A stretch of DNA of 64,000 nucleotides from Plumapathes pennacea. Lineage: Eukaryota > Cnidaria > Anthozoa > Antipatharia > Myriopathidae. The notes beneath the pieces were generated by a model. The model was not told the origin of the DNA, did not search any database, and saw only the letters and a program-made list of their open reading frames with translations. Positions 41,851 through 53,163 of the stretch are shown here, piece after piece (the first letter of the stretch is position 1; every line of letters begins with the position of its first letter). The translations under genes were made by a program, and so were the position numbers. The DNA is taken from the NCBI GenBank assembly GCA_964036295.1, contig OZ038464.1, positions 25,524,508-25,588,507 on the forward strand, written 5' to 3'.

Positions 41851-43485
41851 TTACTGACTCTCACCGAACTGATAAAAATACGGTGAATCGTAAAAGAAGT
41901 GTTCGTCAGTCACGTGGTGTATTATCCGACCACTCAGGAGACAGTTACCATAATGCACCGCGGCTTGGCGATCAGAGGCAAGGCCCACATCCAGCAACCA
42001 GGAGACCAATTTGTCTCCACGAAAAACTGACTTGTACTTGCGGAAACGATGCCTGGAGAATAAACAAATGAAACGCCGCTGGTAAAGGAAATGAAAAGAC
42101 ACTGGAAAAAACCTAAAAAAAAAAACTAACCTCTGATCTCGGACAATTTCTTGCCTACAGCGTCTCTTGTGGTAGCGTTTAAACTGGTCGCACAAATGCC
42201 GCGCCTCTGGATCCAAATCTTCTACACTCGCGAGTTTTATTTCCTCGACGCCGTACCAGAACTTGCGCCACCTGCAACACACAAGAAAATGGACGAAATT
42301 TCTAACATCCACCTTTACCGTTTAAGCAGTTTGTAGACGACTGGGAGGTGGACAGGAAGACGACTCTTACATTATGTATAACCATATTGAAAATGGAATT
42401 TTACTCCTATCGCCTAATACCGTACCTACCCCACCACCACACACATATACGAAAACACAAACAAAACCATTCCTGAAAAAAGAAAGACCTAACCAAAACA
42501 ATTTGTTCATAACAACTGATGGATAACGTCACTCTGAAGTGCTGTTGTCTCTTACCGCTTCACGAAAGGCACGATGATCAGTTGACGTTCCATTCCAAAG
42601 CATGCAAACACGATAAAGCACTGTAAAAAAAAAAAGAAAAAAAATTATATCCGGCTCTGAAAGGTTCAAACTGTTCGTCATCCGCATACGTTTAGCAATA
42701 TCAAATACAAGAAAAGTTATATATACAGTAAGGGTGCGTTTGATTGGGTCTAGTTCCGGAATAGGAATAGCTAAAATGTCTCAAAGTGTTGCTTGTTGCG
42801 TGGATAATTTTTGTTCGAAAATTTTTCGAAAACCTTCAAACAGACATTGCGAATAGCTACCGATGCATCTTTACCAAAGTCAGTTCTAAAGCAAAAAACC
42901 TTCAAACAGACATTGCGAATAGCTACCGATGCATCTTTACCAAAGTCAGTTCTAAAGCAAAGAATTTTACCGATTAACATCACTATTCCTATCCCGGAAT
43001 AGACCCAATCGAACGCGCACTAATAAGGTACATAAGGTACATGAAACGCGCACTAATAAGGTACATAAGGTACATGAAACGCGCAGTTTAACTCTGAGCG
43101 GGACGCACAGTACCTGCCCAAACAGGAGAAACACGTCCACTGTACGCAATGCAATGAATATTCCGGACTGTGTGTTTTCCTTTAGTACAGACCACAAGCA
43201 CAGAAACAAACCCTGGTATTAACAAAAGAATCAAATGCGCAGACTCAGCAATAGCGCAACATCAATGAGCATTCTTTACAACACACACCACACACCACAC
43301 ACCACACACATGTATTTTTCCTTTCTTCGTAGTTTTTCAGACACTAAACAAACCATGACACTGAAAAAGCAAATACACTTAGGCCTGTTCCAAACCTCTA
43401 AAATGGCAAGTGATTTTGAACTTTATCGAGTGTCTCACAACATTCCAAGTGTTTGTATAAAAGTACAAAGACATGGAAACGCGTG

Positions 43486-43556
<71 letters not shown>

Positions 43557-43633
43557 GTTATTATTATTATTATTATTATCATTATTAATATTATTATTAT
43601 TATCAATTATTATTATTATTACTATTATTGTCA

Positions 43634-43675
<42 letters not shown>

Positions 43676-46600
43676 ATTATTATTGTTATCACTATTTTAT
43701 GTCATGAAATAGCTAAACGTGCTTCACAAAACCATGTCTTCGTACTTAAATATAAAATGGTTTCTTAGCCAATCAGAACGCACGTAGTATTATAGTTATT
43801 TTACAATATTTCTTTAATCTCATTGAACGACCTGAGAGGAACTTACGAAAAACATGGAGAGCTGCAGAAGAATGAGCATGACGATATGTCGGCCTAGCTG
43901 ATGCCTGTCGCCTCTGTAGTATTCTTCCAAAGTGAGTTTCAATTCCAGCTTCTGTACACTGCCTTCCTCCTCCGCCTGTACACTGTGCCGGCGACTGTCG
44001 TCAGCATTACTTAGCAGACACGTGCTTTCATTTAAGTCCTCGATGTCAATCACCTTTGGCCTTTCTGCGCTGGCGCACACACTTAACGATCTGCCACCCC
44101 CATCATCAGGGCAAGACTGAGAACACTGTTCAGTACTTTGCTGGTCTCTTTCTACACAACGAAAGCATCTGAAAAATAAATAAATAAATAAAAAACAAAA
44201 AAAAAAAAACTATATATATAGGTTTTTTTTTTTTTTTTTTTTTTAAATCAGAGTTCAGCCGGCTGGTCAAAAGCAACAAATATGGTGAACTAAAAAAAAA
44301 AAGAAAAAGAAAAAGAAAACCAGGCACGACTGAAACTGCAAAACCTCTAACTTCTAAAAGAAGCTGGTAAAAATGAGTACATTCTGAAAGACGTAAAACT
44401 GTCCCCGCTGTGGTACAACGGAGCGTTGTTGTTGCTTTTTTTTTTTTTTTATTGTCTCACCAAATATATGTCGTGCATGCACAAAACAAACAATTCTCAC
44501 TACATCCCTAATATATTTTGGGGGAGAATTTTACATTTCGAGCTCAGAAGCGAAAGGTTTGATTTGGACAGTGATATGGCAGAGAAAAGCCTAAACTTCG
44601 CCTCAGGCGCCATAATGACAGACATCACTAAATCGCGGAAAAGGTTTATTTAAGGCGCGTTCGATTGGGTGTATTCCGGAATAGGCTGATCGATAAAATG
44701 CTTTGGCTTGGAGCTTACTTGGGTAAAGAAGCATCAAGAGCTGTTCGAAATGCTAGTGTGAAGGTTTTCAAAACAATTTCGAACAAAATATCCCTCGCAA
44801 TGAAGCAACATCTTGGGTCGTTTTAGCTATTCCTATTCCGGAATAGACTCAATCGAACGCGCCCTTAAGGTGATGTTACACGAGACAATTTTTAACGACA
44901 ATTTTGTGCGCATCATTTTTTCTATACTTCTTGCCTAGTAATCGTCGAACTATCAATGAATAGCAATCTTTGCACAAAATTCTGCCTTTGTTTTTAGAGT
45001 AAAAGCCAAAGCGCTAGCTACAAAATTTTAGGTGTTGGGCGAAAAATCGTCGTTAAAAATCGTCGTTAAAAATCGTCTCGTGTAACATCACCTTTACTCT
45101 ATTATTGTGCAGACCTCTCAGAATCCCCTGCAGCCGCGTCGCACGTCTTGGTCTCGTGCTGTTCTGACTGTTCGCACGCTGCACGTTTATTGGAGCACGT
45201 ACAGTAACGGTCACGCTGCCTGAGCTTGACGATGGACAGCGAAACAATCACCATACAAGCACACAGTACCAAAATCGTGATCACCGTCACAGGTTCCTGT
45301 GAAAAGAAACCACATACTCAAGTCAACGGGTTACTCGTGGATGATTAATACGAAGGTCGGTCTTTTTCCTCTTTCTCCTCTTTTTTTTCTAACTTTATAT
45401 CCATTTATGATCCTCGTGTGTGTTGTGTGCGCATATGTGTATGTGTGGTTCTTTATACTTTATTTTTATCTATCAGTATTTGACTGTAAAAATGTAAAAT
45501 TTATGTATACGTAAGCCCCCTCGATGAGCCATGAGTTCTTGGGGTAAACGCCCAAATATGTTTAAATAAGAAAAAAAAAAGGTCGGTAAAGTTACTCATC
45601 AGGGCCCGGTTTTTCAAAGCACGATTAGGCTAATCCTGGATTAGGTGTAAACTTTCTTGTAATTTTTTTAGCCTGAAAACGCAAAAGTTTCGTCCACAAC
45701 GACTTTCTTGATAATGTTTTAAGCTGGAACAAGGTTTCTAATCCATCTTCGAACAAAACCAACCAGTTTAATGGCAGAGAGGTTAAGAGAAAGACTTTCG
45801 TTAATCTTGGATTAGCTTAATCGACCTTCGAAAAACCGGGCCATGGTCGTTACAGTATGTTGTCGGTAAAGTTACTCAATATATGTAGTCAGTATGTTGG
45901 AGATGTCAGTGAAGTTACCCATGTGGTCGGTACAGCAAGTTGTCGGTAAAGCTACTTAAAACACGAGGCCTGTTGTCGGTAAACGTGGTTGGTACGTGTT
46001 GTCGGTAAAGTTTACTCATTTATGTGTTTGGTATGTGGTCAGTAAGGTTACTCGTGCTACAAGGTTTTTTCTTTCTAATGAAAATAGCGTACATGTGTGT
46101 GAGCAACTTACTTGGACCATAGTGTAGTAAATGAAAGAAGGCTGGTAGCTTTTTATCTTTGGGTCATCGAAGTTTACCAGTCCGATTGTTATAGCACATG
46201 ACAGCATGGGCACCCTACAACAAAGAAAGCATGAGACAAACAAAATCAATCCGAAACAAAGAAAGCTACCTTCTCTAATGTAGATCTCAAAAGAAATAAA
46301 CAATAAGTACGAAATTCAACATACAGTTAACTCTCCCGTAAGCGGACACTCTCGGGAAGCAGAAAAAGTGTCCGTAACTGCAACTGGATGCTTACGAGTA
46401 GGAGAATGTATAAATAAAGAGTTTGACTGAGCTAGAGTTTAAACAGGGTTTCGTACAGGCGTCCGTAAGTAGAGCTGTACGCTTACGAGAGTGTCTACCC
46501 AGAGAGCTTTGACTGTATATAACGGTCTGGTTGTTCAAGCTCGTTTTGACCAACAAACTGCAGGGTTTCGATCAAAGTCTATCAAGGAAGTTGTATTATG

Positions 46601-49600
46601 AGCAAAACTTTTTCATTTTCAGACCTAATATTGACACAAATGTTTGGACCTAATCTAGGATTAGCCTAATCATGATTTGAACAACCGGGCCCAGTAAACT
46701 AGAAAAGTACACTTACCCCCAACCAAATACATGCATTGGTATTCTCCACTTTTTGATAGCACCATCTCCCTTACAGCGAACAAGAAACAGAGAAACTGCC
46801 ACCATTGCTGTCCAACAACGTGATCCCCAGCAGCCAACACAAAACATCAGAGTCAATGATACAAACCATGCTTTGTGTGTTAGTTGGACTAATGACAGAA
46901 CCGAAGATAAACAGATCAATAGCTGAAAGAGAGATACAAATAATCGGGATAAACAATACTGTACTGTAAGTATACATCGGTATGTAAGGTATTTCCAGAC
47001 ATGTACGTAGGCCTTAATTTTCCCAACCTTGTGTATAAGTAGTGTTAAAGAGAATGTTGTTCATCCAAGCAGCTTACCGAAGTAAAAGATCACCTGCTAT
47101 AATCTCCATACTGAACTATGGATAACTGACTATGTAACTGAAAGGAGATTTCTGTTTCTCATCACCTGACAACAAACAAGAAACAGCGTAAATCTGTGGG
47201 GGAGTTTCTGGTATCTTCGGCTGAGAACCAGCACCACAATGACCCAAACCTAAAAAAAAGCAACAATAGAGCAGTCAATTTCCACTTAGGCTGTATGAAA
47301 TCAGAATGAACCACTATAGTCTATGCTTACTTACCCCTGTGGGAATGCCAATGCTGCCCAGGTCAATCATGGTGTTCTTCAACACATTGAAGAAGTCGAT
47401 GTCAACTTTGTTGGTGTATCTAAGCAAACTCATTTGTGCCGACAAGAACATGAGAGGGGCAGATAGGAATGTGCATAACACCATACTGCTGGCCATCTGA
47501 CAAACAAGAAAGTCACATACAGTATTCACTAAATATTATAATAAGATTTATTACACGACTTCACATTTTCAAGTGCAAATAAAGGCCAAAACGAGTGCAA
47601 AGATGGTCGGAGTGTATTGCACTCGTCAGGAAACAGATCAACTGGTTTATTAGCTTACGTGATCAATTTTCACAAGCAAAGTTTACAAACACGTCATTTT
47701 TTGTTCTATTTTGCGCACGGCGAGAACATTTCCCCTGCTTTGTTTGTCGTATAATAAACAATATTTATTACACAAAAAGTCGTGCAATACAGCTGTATTT
47801 TTACTTGTCAGTTTTATTTTTTCTCGCCTGAAGCAGGCTCGAAAAAATAAAACCGACTCGTAAAAATACTCTGCCATATTGCACTCCTTCCCGTGTAATA
47901 ACTTTTTATTTATTATTAATTTACTGTCTGTAGTTATCTTATAGTCACAGATATTTTACATAAAAATATATTTTCTATGATTGTGTGAAAAATAACAAAA
48001 AAATAAAGTAGCAATATTATATAATGATCATTTAGAATATACAATACAATATTAATATAATAAAAAACTGTTCTACTTTCAGCTCTGCAGGGCTATTTAA
48101 CTCTGCCCAATTGCAGTCAACACAGAACATTGAATCACTTACATTTTCCTCATCAAGGCCAAATTTTGCAGCAAATATCACCACAGATGGTGCTGTTGGA
48201 AATGTGCCATAGATGAACCCAAACATGCTCCAGATATTTGTGTCAATTGAACTGTTCTTCCCAACTCCAAGAACTTCAATCAGCTCCCAGGCAACTAGAG
48301 GGACAAAGAGTCTGCAGACACAATACATAAACAAAGTAATGTTACCAAATACAATGATAGCTGTATGCAGTGCATGCAACTATGCATGGTATAGACACAA
48401 TTACAATTATAATGTGGCTAAAGTTAACGTTGAGACTTGTTGGTCAGCTGGTGGTCAACTCCATCCAGCCAGGTGTGCCCCGAGGGCATCTGGGGTGAAG
48501 CTTTCGCACCTGCATTGCTTGACTTTTACTCATCTTAGCGGATCAAAATTCTCGATCATAATGGATCTGTTTTGCCCCTTCCACCTCACCATCTTGGATT
48601 TCTTATGAGGAGGCCTGGGAAAGAGCATTGCAGACACACAGACCAAGTGTATTATTATATAGATCGTAATATGCAACAACTGTCACAAGCCTCCACTTTC
48701 ATGTTTGTATTCAAATATAGACCATGCCCTATGCTAATTTCTGATGAACCCTAATAAAGTGGCCAACCCTGTTAAGCGGCCACTTGCCATTTCCCTCGAG
48801 GGTGGCAGCTTAACAGGGGTTCGGCTGTAAACCAATACTTACGTTTTGGCCATCACCAAAAGAAATGGAACCAAGAGACCAAACCCCATCTTCTTCTTCA
48901 TATTACCAACCATTTTTAATCCAAGATAAAACAGAGCTGTCCCAAAAAAAGCAGATCCCAGGGCATCCAGGATATCTTTCAAAACTACTGGCAAATTGTG
49001 ATTGAATATAAAGTCACCAATAATTCCAATAAATGTCATGAACACAATGGGGTTCTTTATCATTCCTTTGACTGTTGAAACAGCAATCGTGCCAGTACTT
49101 AGAGACTGGTGGGAAGTTCTTTGTTTTTGGACTTCCATGAGAATGAATCCAATGGGAGTGAGGAAAAGAAGGGAAATCGGTGCCATCAGATATATGTAGT
49201 TGACCAGCTCTGGGTAGGTTTTGTTGAATATTGCTACCACTGAAATGTTTTAAAATAAATAGGTTACACATGTGATCATGATGAAGGTACTGAAAGCTTT
49301 ACATAATCTATACTTGTGTTGACTATTACATGATTTGCACAGGATGGAAGATGTAAAATCCAGTGGGGGTGGGGTGGGGTGGGGTGGAGGGGGTACTCCT
49401 CAGAATTTTGGGTCAGTTTTCAAAGCCAAAATTAATGTATGCATGTATTGTACATGTGTGTACAATACAGAACATACTGTAAATACTCTAATAAGCCCCC
49501 TCCCCACTCTACAAGGCCAATAACTGAAATAAGCCCCCCTCTCTAATAAGCCCTATTCTGTCAACTTGGAGCACCAAAATTAGCTGAGAAACATTGACAA

Positions 49601-49711
49601 ATGATGTGCATTAGATGCTTGGTGATATGAACTTTACATTTCCCACATCTATAAACTTCACACGGCCATAAATACAGTACCTCTTGTTGTCATCTAATGT
49701 TTTTAAATAAG

Positions 49712-49745
<34 letters not shown>

Positions 49746-50377
49746 GGTGCGGTTACGTAACCTAGCCAGCCAGGCTGTTAGTCTTTGTACTGGCTCGGAA
49801 GGCGTGTGTTATTAAAGGATTCAGTTTTATCAACCTCGTGTCTTTTTACATACATTACTTTAACAGATAGTGTCATACAACTGACAGGGGTTAATATGTA
49901 ATCCAGTGCAGAAAATGAACACTCACGTAAAGGATATCCCAGAGCCAAATCATTAGACTGTGTTGCGAATATCGCAAATAATCCAGCTTTGCCGTAATTC
50001 GTGGGCCTGACAAGCACTAGAGTAAACACTGCAACAGTGATGAACACTACGGTTTTCGCGATCAAAATGCTGGCGAGGAACAACCAATTGACCGCAGAGA
50101 AATCCAGCCCAGCCATCGACTTGAACAGCAAAGCTGGCAGCGACACATGCGATATAAAAACTCCTATGCCTTTACTTGATGTTGGAGTAATGAGTCCCAT
50201 GCGGCCTGTGCAATAACCAATGAGGATTACAGTGAAGCACTGCAGTAAAGCTGGGTAGAGATTGTTGAATGTGTCCATCGTAGAAGAGGAAGGGACGCTG
50301 GTGCTGTTGGTCATATTCATCGCCGAACTGTTTATCACCACACTTTGAAATGCTTGCAGTTTACTATTTGCATCCAT
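41851..50377 (-). CDS. GPR155: GPR155 / LYCHOS homologue, 13 exons, 860 aa
   Basis: Lysosomal PIN-like transporter/GPCR-like fusion; in mammals it senses lysosomal cholesterol and signals to mTORC1. Exons (minus): 50377-49927, 49239-48843, 48311-48143, 47496-47335, 47249-47166, 46922-46717, 46214-46112, 45296-45115, 44168-43847, 43212-43114, 42620-42556, 42271-42131, 42052-41851. All have GT-AG ends and matching phases, and sum to 2583 nt (860 codons plus stop; vertebrate proteins are about 870). Exon 1 has an N-glycosylatable N-terminus, then NLYPALLQCFTVILIGYCTG and IFATQSNDLALGYP, the membrane-transporter signature. Exon 2 gives NYIYLMAPISL and a predicted TM series. Exons 4-11 supply the remaining TMs, including GLFLCLW and CFGMERQLIIVPFVKR. 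Exon 9 encodes a long polar loop. Exon 13 is the DEP domain (GDKLVSWLLDVGLASDRQAA to YDSPYFYQF). The start is the first ATG of the open frame. Introns carry many MITEs. Confidence 0.95.
42732..43020. repeat. MITE, GCGCGTTCGATTGGG / TATTCCGGAATAG family, copy 1 (GPR155 intron 10)
   Basis: Ends are GTGCGTTTGATTGGGTCTAG with TTCCGGAATAG, and the inverse CCGGAATAGACCCAATCGAA then CGCGCAC. The interior carries a 66-bp direct tandem duplication (42829-42960). Just outside the right end a 33-bp tandem repeat of GCGCACTAATAAGGTACATA runs to about 43086. A sister element lies at 44652-44866. Confidence 0.8.
43484..43688. repeat. (TTA)n microsatellite, ~200 bp (GPR155 intron 9)
   Basis: Long TTA array with occasional TTG, TCA and AAT interruptions. 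Poly-Tyr, poly-Ile and poly-Asn frames over it are artefacts. Confidence 0.95.
44652..44866. repeat. MITE, GCGCGTTCGATTGGG family, copy 2 (GPR155 intron 8)
   Basis: TIRs AAGGCGCGTTCGATTGGGTG with TATTCCGGAATAG, and the inverse CTATTCCGGAATAGACTCAA then TCGAACGCGCCCTT. It directly abuts the next element at 44867. Confidence 0.85.
44867..45094. repeat. MITE, AAGGTGATGTTACACGAGAC family (GPR155 intron 8)
   Basis: TIRs AAGGTGATGTTACACGAGAC with AATTTTTAACGAC, and the inverse GTCGTTAAAAATCGTCTCGT then GTAACATCACCTT. The right arm contains a doubled GTCGTTAAAAATC unit. It inserted next to, or into the edge of, the neighbouring MITE, and its right end lies about 20 bp from the exon 8 donor. Confidence 0.85.
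45602..45842. repeat. MITE, GGGCCCGG-ended family, copy 2 (GPR155 intron 7)
   Basis: 241 bp, the same length and layout as 2925-3165: GGGCCCGGTTTTTCAAAGCA at left, CTTCGAAAAACCGGGCC at right, and the inner CTAATCCTGGATTAG and GGATTAGCTTAATCG pair. Confidence 0.85.
46323..46517. repeat. MITE with TACAGTTAACTCTCCCGTAAGCGGACACTC-type ends (GPR155 intron 6)
   Basis: The left end ACAGTTAACTCTCCCGTAAG with CGGACACTCTCG is mirrored by the right end GCTTACGAGAGTGTC and AGAGAGCTTTGACTGTA. The CAGTCAAA..CTCT..AAGCGGACAC pattern is typical of mariner-derived MITEs. A shorter relative with TTAAGCGGCCAC lies at 48759-48829. Confidence 0.75.
46523..46692. repeat. GGGCCCGG-family relative, short copy (GPR155 intron 6)
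   Basis: The left end CGGTCTGGTTGTTCAAG is a decayed inverse of the right end TTGAACAACCGGGCCC. It carries the inner AATCTAGGATTAGCCTAATC motif. It lies only about 24 bp from the donor of exon 6. Confidence 0.7.
47548..47901. repeat. Inverted-repeat element with internal hairpin (GPR155 intron 3)
   Basis: Outer ends TTATTACACGACTTC and GTGTAATAAC; GTGCAATA/TATTGCAC-type motifs inside. A strong hairpin at about 47807-47858 pairs CAGTTTTATTTTTTCTCG with CTCGAAAAAATAAAACCG. The outer boundary is approximate. Confidence 0.55.
48759..48829. repeat. Short MITE remnant (GPR155 intron 2)
   Basis: An imperfect palindrome, AACCCTGTTAAGCGGCCAC against GTGGCAGCTTAACAGGGGTT, immediately 5' of the exon 2 donor on the minus strand. 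Related in sequence to the 46323 element. Confidence 0.6.
49476..49743. repeat. TAATAAGCCCCC-rich element with 32-base C homopolymer (GPR155 intron 1)
   Basis: Three or four copies of AATAAGCCCCC occur at 49489, 49531 and 49547, and again before a pure C run (49712-49743). The homopolymer length is unlikely to be reliable in an assembly. Confidence 0.65.
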
Positions 50378-50881
50378 TTTTACAATCAAAGAAAACGAAA
50401 CGTACTAAACGTGACAAACATATGCTGTGAGTTAAAAAATAAATTCACGTCCGCTCACGCGCGCATGTGACCTGTCCGTCGCTCTCATTGGCCCATCATT
50501 GGGTATTCAAATTGGCTGGAGTATGACCATCCTATCCAATAAAATACTGTGTAAAAATCACGTCTAGGTCCGCCATTTTGATGTGGACTTATTTTACTTT
50601 AACTTGATAAACTTTGCCTCCAGTACATAGATTTGAGTATCGTCTGAAAAATCAGAAGATCAGATCTCAATCGCATCCCCAGGGCCGTTCGCGTGAGGCT
50701 CGGTCACGCAGCCTGTTTACTTGTCGATCCTTCTGATTGGTTCATCTTTTCAAATTGTCTTCATCTTGTCCAATCAAATATCGTGTAAAAAAATTACAGT
50801 GACTCCGCCATGTTTGTTTTGATATAGATTTATTTGAATCAAAGCTTTTTACCTGACGATCTATAGTGTTTGCATCGTAAC
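50378..50881. promoter_or_regulatory. Bidirectional promoter between GPR155 and BLOC1S1, with diverged internal duplication
   Basis: Only 504 bp separate the two start codons. Two related blocks (about 50453-50595 and 50690-50835) share the order: CACGC-rich segment, CTGATTGG / CTCATTGG (CCAAT box), ATCCAATAAAATACTGTGT or GTCCAATCAAATATCGTGT, then GTCCGCCATTTTGATG or CTCCGCCATGTTTG (YY1-like CCGCCAT). Each block faces one gene's start. No TATA box stands out, as in housekeeping bidirectional promoters. Function is inferred from position and motifs. Confidence 0.6.
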
Positions 50882-52879
50882 ATGCTTTCCAGAGTTGTGA
50901 AGGAACATCAGGCCAAGCAGGCGTCCCATAAAGAAAAGCAAGGTTGGTTTAGGATGGTTCTGGGTCCTTTTACATGTTGGGCTTTTATGTTGCAATGGCA
51001 GTAAAAATTCTCCCCTCTCTCACTGTTCTCAACCCCCTGCGTCTCCCCCACCAAAACTTTTTTTTCCCATAGTCCTTTGGAAGATGTAGAGTTCTACTGT
51101 TCCTTGATCAGATATATCACAAGTTAGACTAATGGGACAGAAATCATAATTTAACATTCATTGGGACAAAAAAGTACTGCAGTAATTCTTATGTTTTCCT
51201 TTACAGAACGCTTGAAGAGAGAAGCCACAGTTGGAGCCTCAAAGCTGACTTATAGAATGATGGACACTCTTAATTCCGGGTAAGAGACTCTCGGAAATAA
51301 TGAGTTTAAATACAGTCCCTCAATCTGACCTTCATACGGGGATGGCCCCATCTGATCAGCCCAGTATCTGGTAATCTGACAGCTCACCTACTATTTCCAA
51401 ACTAAGTCTGATTTCAAAAAAGAGCAATGCTCAACATAAAGCCAAGTTTTACCCAGAGTGCTTCAGGTAGGATGGTGTTCCCTAGTTCCCGGCCGGGACT
51501 ACTTTTCTTCAAATAAAGTCAAATAATTTATGATTTACAGGGTGGAACAGGCATATCACAATCAAAGAAAACTTGAAACAGAGGCCAAACTACTTCAGGC
51601 ACATGCAGGTCAGATTAATGATTATGATTAGCTGGGAAAGAAGACAAAAGGGATTAATGAAAATGTTGTTGTTTTGGTTTGCAATATTGTTAATACATTA
51701 AAAGCCTAATCTTGCCAAGATGTTCAACCTAGGAAAAGTGGCACCAATACTTGATGTTTTAATGATATGTCGACCTCAAACTTTTGCAATTTCTACATAC
51801 ATTTCACACAGTGGATTTTGGGTCATGTGATCTCTGGGACTGTGAAGGATCTACTTTCCATTATCATATTGTTTAAATCATTATCAACAATAATCATCAT
51901 TGTTTTTTCATTTTTTTTTTTTTGGTTTTTACAGAGTGCTGTAAAAAAACAGTTATGTTTTCAGTACAGCTATTAATATATTGTATTTTTGATTCATTTT
52001 TTGTTGCTGTTTTTGATTATGTGATTCTCTTGTCTAGCTCGTTATTCCAAGCAAACAGTCCAATGGCTACAAATGATAGAGGGCTTCAATAAGGCTCTAA
52101 AGGTACATAATAAAAGTTTCTGTAATAAGGTTGTGATTGTTGTTTGGCTTGCTGTTGAGTGAATGTGTACAGTACTTAGACTTTGTTTCCATGGCAACAG
52201 AACTATTTTGCATTTTACATTGCACAGAACTAAGCTCTGCACAGCGATTTTGAGGTAAAATTGGTGAATATTTGCAAAGAAATCCTTGATACAATTTTTA
52301 TATGAGAAAGCACATATAATGAACTGCGGTTAGAGAATGACAGTGAAAGTGACCTTTGCAGTTATGAAGCAACGCAGTTGCAAACTAAGGATAGCCTGAA
52401 AAAAAAATTGGGGCTTCAACAGGAATCAAAACCCATGGTGTCGCAGAGGTCATGGGTTCGATTCCCGTTGAAGCCCAGGTTTTTTTTCCGGCTATATTTT
52501 TGCAACTACTTTAAGTACTTTAAGTACTTTAACTGTTTCATGACTATGAAGGTCACTTTCACAGTCAAAGAAATCCTTGCCCCCTAACAGGCAACAGCAA
52601 TGAGCAAACTCCAGCTTACTGTACCACCTTGTAACAAGGATTTCTTTGCAGGTATTCATTGGTTTGAAAATCACTCGGCAGGGTTGGCATGCATAGTTCT
52701 GTGCACTGAATTACATGTATGGATTTTGCACTTGATCAAAGTCTGTAGGTTTAAGGGTCTGGTATCTATTTGATCCCCAGGAACTTGGAGATGTAGAAAA
52801 CTGGTCCAGAGTGATAGAGGCTGACATGACATCAATTGCTAGCGCTTTGGAATATGCATACAAAGGTATGTGGCCCTGA
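50882..52879 (+). CDS. BLOC1S1: BLOC1S1 (BLOC-1/BORC subunit 1, GCN5L1) homologue, five exons
   Basis: Exons 50882-50942, 51207-51279, 51541-51608, 52038-52102 and 52781-52879, with GT-AG junctions and matching phases; about 121 aa against 125 in the usual vertebrate form. The start MLSRVVKEHQAKQ matches the family N-terminus. The middle gives GVEQAYHNQRKLE and ARYSKQTVQWLQMIEGFNKA, and the end gives KELGDVENWSRVIEADM and ALEYAYK, all strong family landmarks of the helical coiled-coil subunit. It acts in the BLOC-1 and BORC complexes (endosome and lysosome positioning) and, in mammals, in mitochondrial acetylation. The C-terminus is uncertain. Reading through gives a short GMWP tail with stop at 52879. 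The same point is also a good donor (AAAG|GTATGTGG at 52865), so a further exon may replace the tail. Confidence 0.92.
52271..52650. repeat. Nested foldback element containing a tRNA-type B-box (BLOC1S1 intron 4)
   Basis: The outermost pair is GCAAAGAAATCCTTG / CAAGGATTTCTTTGC. Inside, CAGTGAAAGTGACCTTTGCA (52340) faces GAAGGTCACTTTCACAG (about 52548). Innermost is a hairpin of about 23-bp arms, GGGCTTCAAC..GGAATC..AACCCATG against CATGGGTTCGATTCCCGTTG then AAGCCC, whose right arm contains a consensus B-box (GGTTCGATTCC). Poly-A and poly-T runs sit beside the innermost arms. Two nested insertions are the simplest reading. Confidence 0.7.
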
Positions 52880-53124
52880 TGCGGGCTTGCCAACTCCTGC
52901 ATTGTCTCCCGCTCAGTCCCACGAACTCACGTCATTACAATGATATACCTCTAGAAGAGTGTACCCCTATTATAGTCAGGGAGAATTTGAAGTGCTCATG
53001 ACAACCCCCATTTCAGAACATTAAAGTGTATCCTAGCTTCCCTCAGCCGGAATTTGTACAATGTACTTCTAAGCTCATTTTGAGTTTGACAAGATTTAGT
53101 TTTCATAACATGGCGTGAAAGTAC

Positions 53125-53163
53125 AAAAAAAAAAAAAAAAAAGAAAACACACACACACACATC
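53125..53163. repeat. Poly-A plus (AC)n
   Basis: About 18 A, then GAAAACACACACACACAC. Possibly a decayed retroposon tail on the plus strand. Confidence 0.8.

Noticed and set aside
43235..43707. Poly-Tyr, poly-Ile, poly-Asn and poly-Leu frames
   Set aside because: All are translations of a TTA microsatellite inside GPR155 intron 9.
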